From assembly GCA_036345935.2 (NCBI GenBank), contig JADWOT020000003.1:15663901-15727900 (forward strand): DNA of 64,000 nucleotides. The letters run 5' to 3'. Below are positions 60,601 through 64,000 of this stretch, piece by piece. Made by a program: the position numbers and the translations under genes. This DNA comes from Taenia hydatigena. Lineage: Eukaryota; Platyhelminthes; Cestoda; Cyclophyllidea; Taeniidae. The first letter of the stretch is position 1. Every line of letters starts with the position of its first letter. The notes beneath the pieces are model-generated. The model worked only from the letters and a program-made list of their open reading frames with translations. It had not been told where the DNA came from and searched no databases.

Positions 60601-63600
60601 GTAACTTACAGGGGCTAGCATCAAGTCTCAATACATGATTTTACACTTGCGGTGGTAAAACTGGTTACCAAAATACTTATACTGACTTAAAATGGTTTTT
60701 GTGACTTCTTTGTTCCCAAAACTAATAACGAATGGGAAAGGAGTGTGACATCCAATCTCTGCAATAACATTTCGAGATAATGTTGACGCATTGTCTAAAA
60801 ATAGACTTCGCAAGCTTTAAGTAACCATTCACAATGAGGTTGTCGCGACAGCATCCAATAAATCCGAAGTTTTTAATTCCCAAGGGTAGGAACTTTGCCC
60901 GTAATAAAATGGAAGCGCTCAATGTTAACAAGAAAAAGCGGGTGGAATAAAATACATCCGCCACACACGTTTGTTTAACTGCACCATTTTGGTGACAAGG
61001 GGTCAACGTGTTTCAATTAATCCCCGAGGTAATGAGAAATGCCGGTAGCTCCCTTGTTCCCCTTAGTGAACACTTTAAAATGTCTTCGCTTAACAATCTT
61101 TTCAATTTAATGATCTGAAGCCGGAGATGGAAGGGAGAAACAAATGAATCAGCTTAATGTAGGTTTCAGACAACATTTTGTCAGATGCTTTTACAAATAA
61201 CTTCCCAAAGTGTTTTGATGATTATTGTCCCTTTGAAGTCTTGAAAACAGATGTGATTGGCTCTGTGGGGATTATCTTTTCCTTGCAAACAAGCGTTCGA
61301 TACACCTACTTGTTCAAAACTTTTTTATGCTACCCTTTAAAAATGAAGACCATGCTTCGCCCCAATTGTTCTGAAAGGCAACATGAAACCAAAAAAGTTC
61401 TGCATTTACTCCCAATTATTTTATAAAAGTATTCCAATGGCTTCAAACTCCCTTTGCTTACTTGTTTCTGTCCAAGCGAGGATTTGCAGTTTTTACTAGC
61501 TTTAAAACTGTATACCCTTTTACGCTTTTCCAGTGAAAAAAATTATTATTTTGTTCCCAACAAATACACATTTGTGGGAGACAATTATTAATTAGTCACA
61601 AATGATAGTGACCAATCAAATGCCAGAAGGTTTTTTTTGTTAACCTCTATTATGCGGGTCATCCCGACTAGCGAGTAGGAATGCAACACTCCATAAAGGT
61701 TCTGGGGTTTCCGGTCTGATTTAGAGGCATTTTTATATGCTTAAGACTGCATTTTTTCTTAATGGCTGAAAATTTTGATTCTCAGAAGTGATGAAAAACT
61801 GCTCAAAATGTATTCAAAATTTCTAAAAAATAAAACCGCTATGTATTTTTGCCTCTCTCCTCCCTCCTTTTGCGATTTGGTAAGACCATTGTGCGCTTCG
61901 CTGATAAAACAATTCATAAAGGCCTTTTTTAAATAATTTGCTTTGAGTACTTCCAACTCCCTGTACGGTATGACAATGACTCATGTCAACGAAGTAACTC
62001 GGTTCACTTTACCAAACAACACTTGTAATGCGTCGAAAAACCCAACTCGCTAGATTAAAGTGTTCAACAAATTGACTTAATGCAAGCCTACAGCGAAACA
62101 CAAAAAACACTACTTCTCTCAATAAAGAGAAATAGTTGGAGTTTTGAAACGATAAGTGTACCCTAAGGCGAAGGAGCAGGAGGAGGAGGGAAGGGTAGGT
62201 GGTGCAGGCGCAAGGATGCCTCGACATTAACAGTGGCATTTTGGAAGATCTGGGAAAAAATTGCCATGTTTCAACCACCAGAGGTCATAACAATGGTTTA
62301 ATTTCCGCCCAAATGTGTGCATGTTCAAGCGTTAAGGCGGTTCATGAAATCTCAAATTCGCTTTTAATTTTTTAATAGAACAAAAGGCAAGATTCAAATA
62401 CGTAGTCCCTCTCTTCGACTGTCTGCACCTTCCATAACTTTTAAGTTAAATTAATTTGAGCCCTAAATTAGATTTAATATTTTCAACTGAGTAATAGACG
62501 TAATTTTGAGCTCCAAATTGTACACAGGTATTTTTATGTGATTTTTTAACCTTAATGAAGAAATCCATTGTATAATTAATGTTTAAAACAAAAGATGGAG
62601 TTTTTCTCGCCCAAAGAATGAATCTGTAAGCTGCTCTTGAAGTCACTTCCTACTGACCTCTCATACTAACTTGAGCAATTGGACGAGAGAGTCATTTGGT
62701 TAGATATAATCTGGAGAAATTGCTGGTCAATTCGTAACCGGTCAGTTCTTCATAAGTCTCTTAACCGACAGAGTTCTTAACTATCAAACGGAGGAACAGT
62801 CTTCTGTACGATCTTGGTTTAAATCACTTCCGGCGACCTTGTGCTTATGCAAAATTTTGATAGAGCAAGTTTACTCAAAAAGCCACTTATGCTGTCGGAT
62901 TTTTAGCCTTTAACGTGTACTTATTTTGCAAACAGAAATTTACTTTCGTTTCCGGGTAAAGTTTTAGAATATTTTTGCAAAATCATTCATAAATCAGAAT
63001 TCGCAATGTTAGCTTAAAATGTCGAAAGTTATTGTAGCAGTTGCTTGGACTTCCTGTGAAGTCTATTTAAATTTTTTAGTCTGTCGACCCGAAAAAATTT
63101 ACCCATTGGCAGCAAGTAAACGAATAGCAAGAGGAAAATTGGAGTAGGATTTTCATCAGGTAATCTACTGCTTTTTGCAAATATTCTGCAAAATACAGTA
63201 AAATTAATTTCTTGACCAGTTATGTGGTATTTCCATCATCACCTAACGTGATTATTTCGGGACGCCGTATCAATTCACATTTGCGGCGAAACCTTGCGCC
63301 ATATATCTTGCTGATTCACAGTCCAAGCTAGCTTAAATTGGGCAGCATTTTTCGCATTACAGGATGTCTGCTTTAGCCAAAAATCATTTCACTGGCAAAT
63401 ATGCATTATAAGCATGTAAACTTTGGCTCAGGAAGTTCCGGAGGAAAGGATCGAAGCCTACTTTTGGGGTTATAATTTTAAAGTACGGTATTCCGTAGAT
63501 ATCTAAGCAAATTACTTTTGATGCATCTTAGAGTCCCAATCAGATGCCGACCAAAAGTCCGGCAAATTGCTACATTGTTTGGATGAGTCGAGGGTGTGAG

Positions 63601-64000
63601 TAAGCCGGTCTATTTCTGAAACCAGTTTTCGAGTTATATCTTAGGCCCAGAACGATGCGACAGATTGGGTCTGCTGGAGAAAAAGTGGACTTCTTGAACA
63701 GCATACTTCGTGGCACAGCAAATTTACTGCCTACCGTGTGCAAAAGTGCGCAGCGAAAATTGCATGGCGGAGTGATACCTAACGTGTTTCTAGGGTAGTG
63801 CGATCGTCTGCAACATTCAAGCACGTTCACAATCACCAAAGTAGCACTGCTATAGGGATTTCAGCTCGAAAAAGGGAAGAAGGTAAAAGGTGCTTAATGG
63901 GGATCAACTCTCCAAAAATGGAGGAAATAACCTCCCTCAAAATGCAACTTTGACAACAGAAGAAGGCCTTGTAGGTACACGGTTACTTCAGACGCATGCT
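51697..64000. other. Upstream/intergenic region of NAV, no confirmed gene
   Basis: About 12.3 kb in which the missing 5' exon(s) and promoter of NAV should lie, unless they are beyond the window. Only two candidate exons with acceptable splice sites were noticed (58059-58190 minus, and a stretch ending at a consensus donor near 57048 plus). No CH domain was seen. Short ATCA repeats occur near 59814-59830. Confidence 0.4.
58059..58190 (-). other. Candidate upstream exon, possibly of NAV
   Basis: 132 bp open on the minus strand (44 codons, phase 0 at both ends) lie between attgtgcag|GAG and AATAAG|gtaaag, including EEVTIKRGLQYRQIGKSG and LQAPPGLFINFNK. The 3' phase is compatible with the first recognised NAV exon (51696), which also starts in phase 0. 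No sequence similarity to known navigators is recognised, so the link is only positional. Confidence 0.2.

Overview
This is a 64 kb piece of a eukaryotic, animal nuclear genome. It is most likely from a taeniid tapeworm (Echinococcus or Taenia). The evidence is spliced genes with GT-AG introns as short as 31 nt, animal-specific developmental regulators (DM domain, POU6-class POU-homeodomain, neuron navigator), a metazoan-type selenocysteine tRNA, and a short LTR element with the architecture of the taeniid terminal-repeat retrotransposons in miniature (TRIMs). No bacterial operons, CRISPR arrays or phage genes are present.

Layout. (1) 1-673, plus strand: last five exons of a neuroguidin/LCP5-like small-subunit-processome protein; the 5' part lies outside the window. 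(2) 1331-1417, plus: an intact 87-nt tRNA-Sec(UCA). (3) 1418-6799: no gene recognised, with a 120-bp TG microsatellite at 4440-4559. (4) 6929-9553, minus: a two-exon DM-domain transcription factor of 215 aa. (5) 9.6-25.4 kb: a gene desert with one degenerate TRIM (13490-14385, minus orientation, GATA target duplication), palindromes and one possible TATA promoter with a very short reading frame. (6) 25481-27851, minus: a four-exon POU6-class gene of 362 aa whose C-terminus carries a CtBP-type PIDLSKK motif. (7) 27.9-36.5 kb: mostly empty, with two unassigned candidate exons. (8) 36577-51696, minus: at least 14 exons (1404 codons, 5' end incomplete) of a neuron navigator (NAV/UNC-53) homologue whose AAA module has lost key catalytic residues. 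(9) 51.7-64 kb: probable upstream/intergenic sequence of NAV with unconfirmed candidate exons.

Exon joins were derived by hand from GT/AG signals. Every junction given for the neuroguidin-like, DMRT, POU6 and NAV genes keeps the reading frame, which supports the models, but no transcript or homology search was possible. The genes do not form a pathway. Three of the four protein-coding genes are developmental or neuronal regulators embedded in long noncoding tracts, a usual arrangement for such loci. The two small housekeeping loci (rRNA processing and selenocysteine insertion) sit at the left edge. The most notable points are the degenerate ATPase site of the NAV protein, the tRNA-Sec gene, the CtBP motif of POU6 and the oriented TRIM with visible PBS and PPT.
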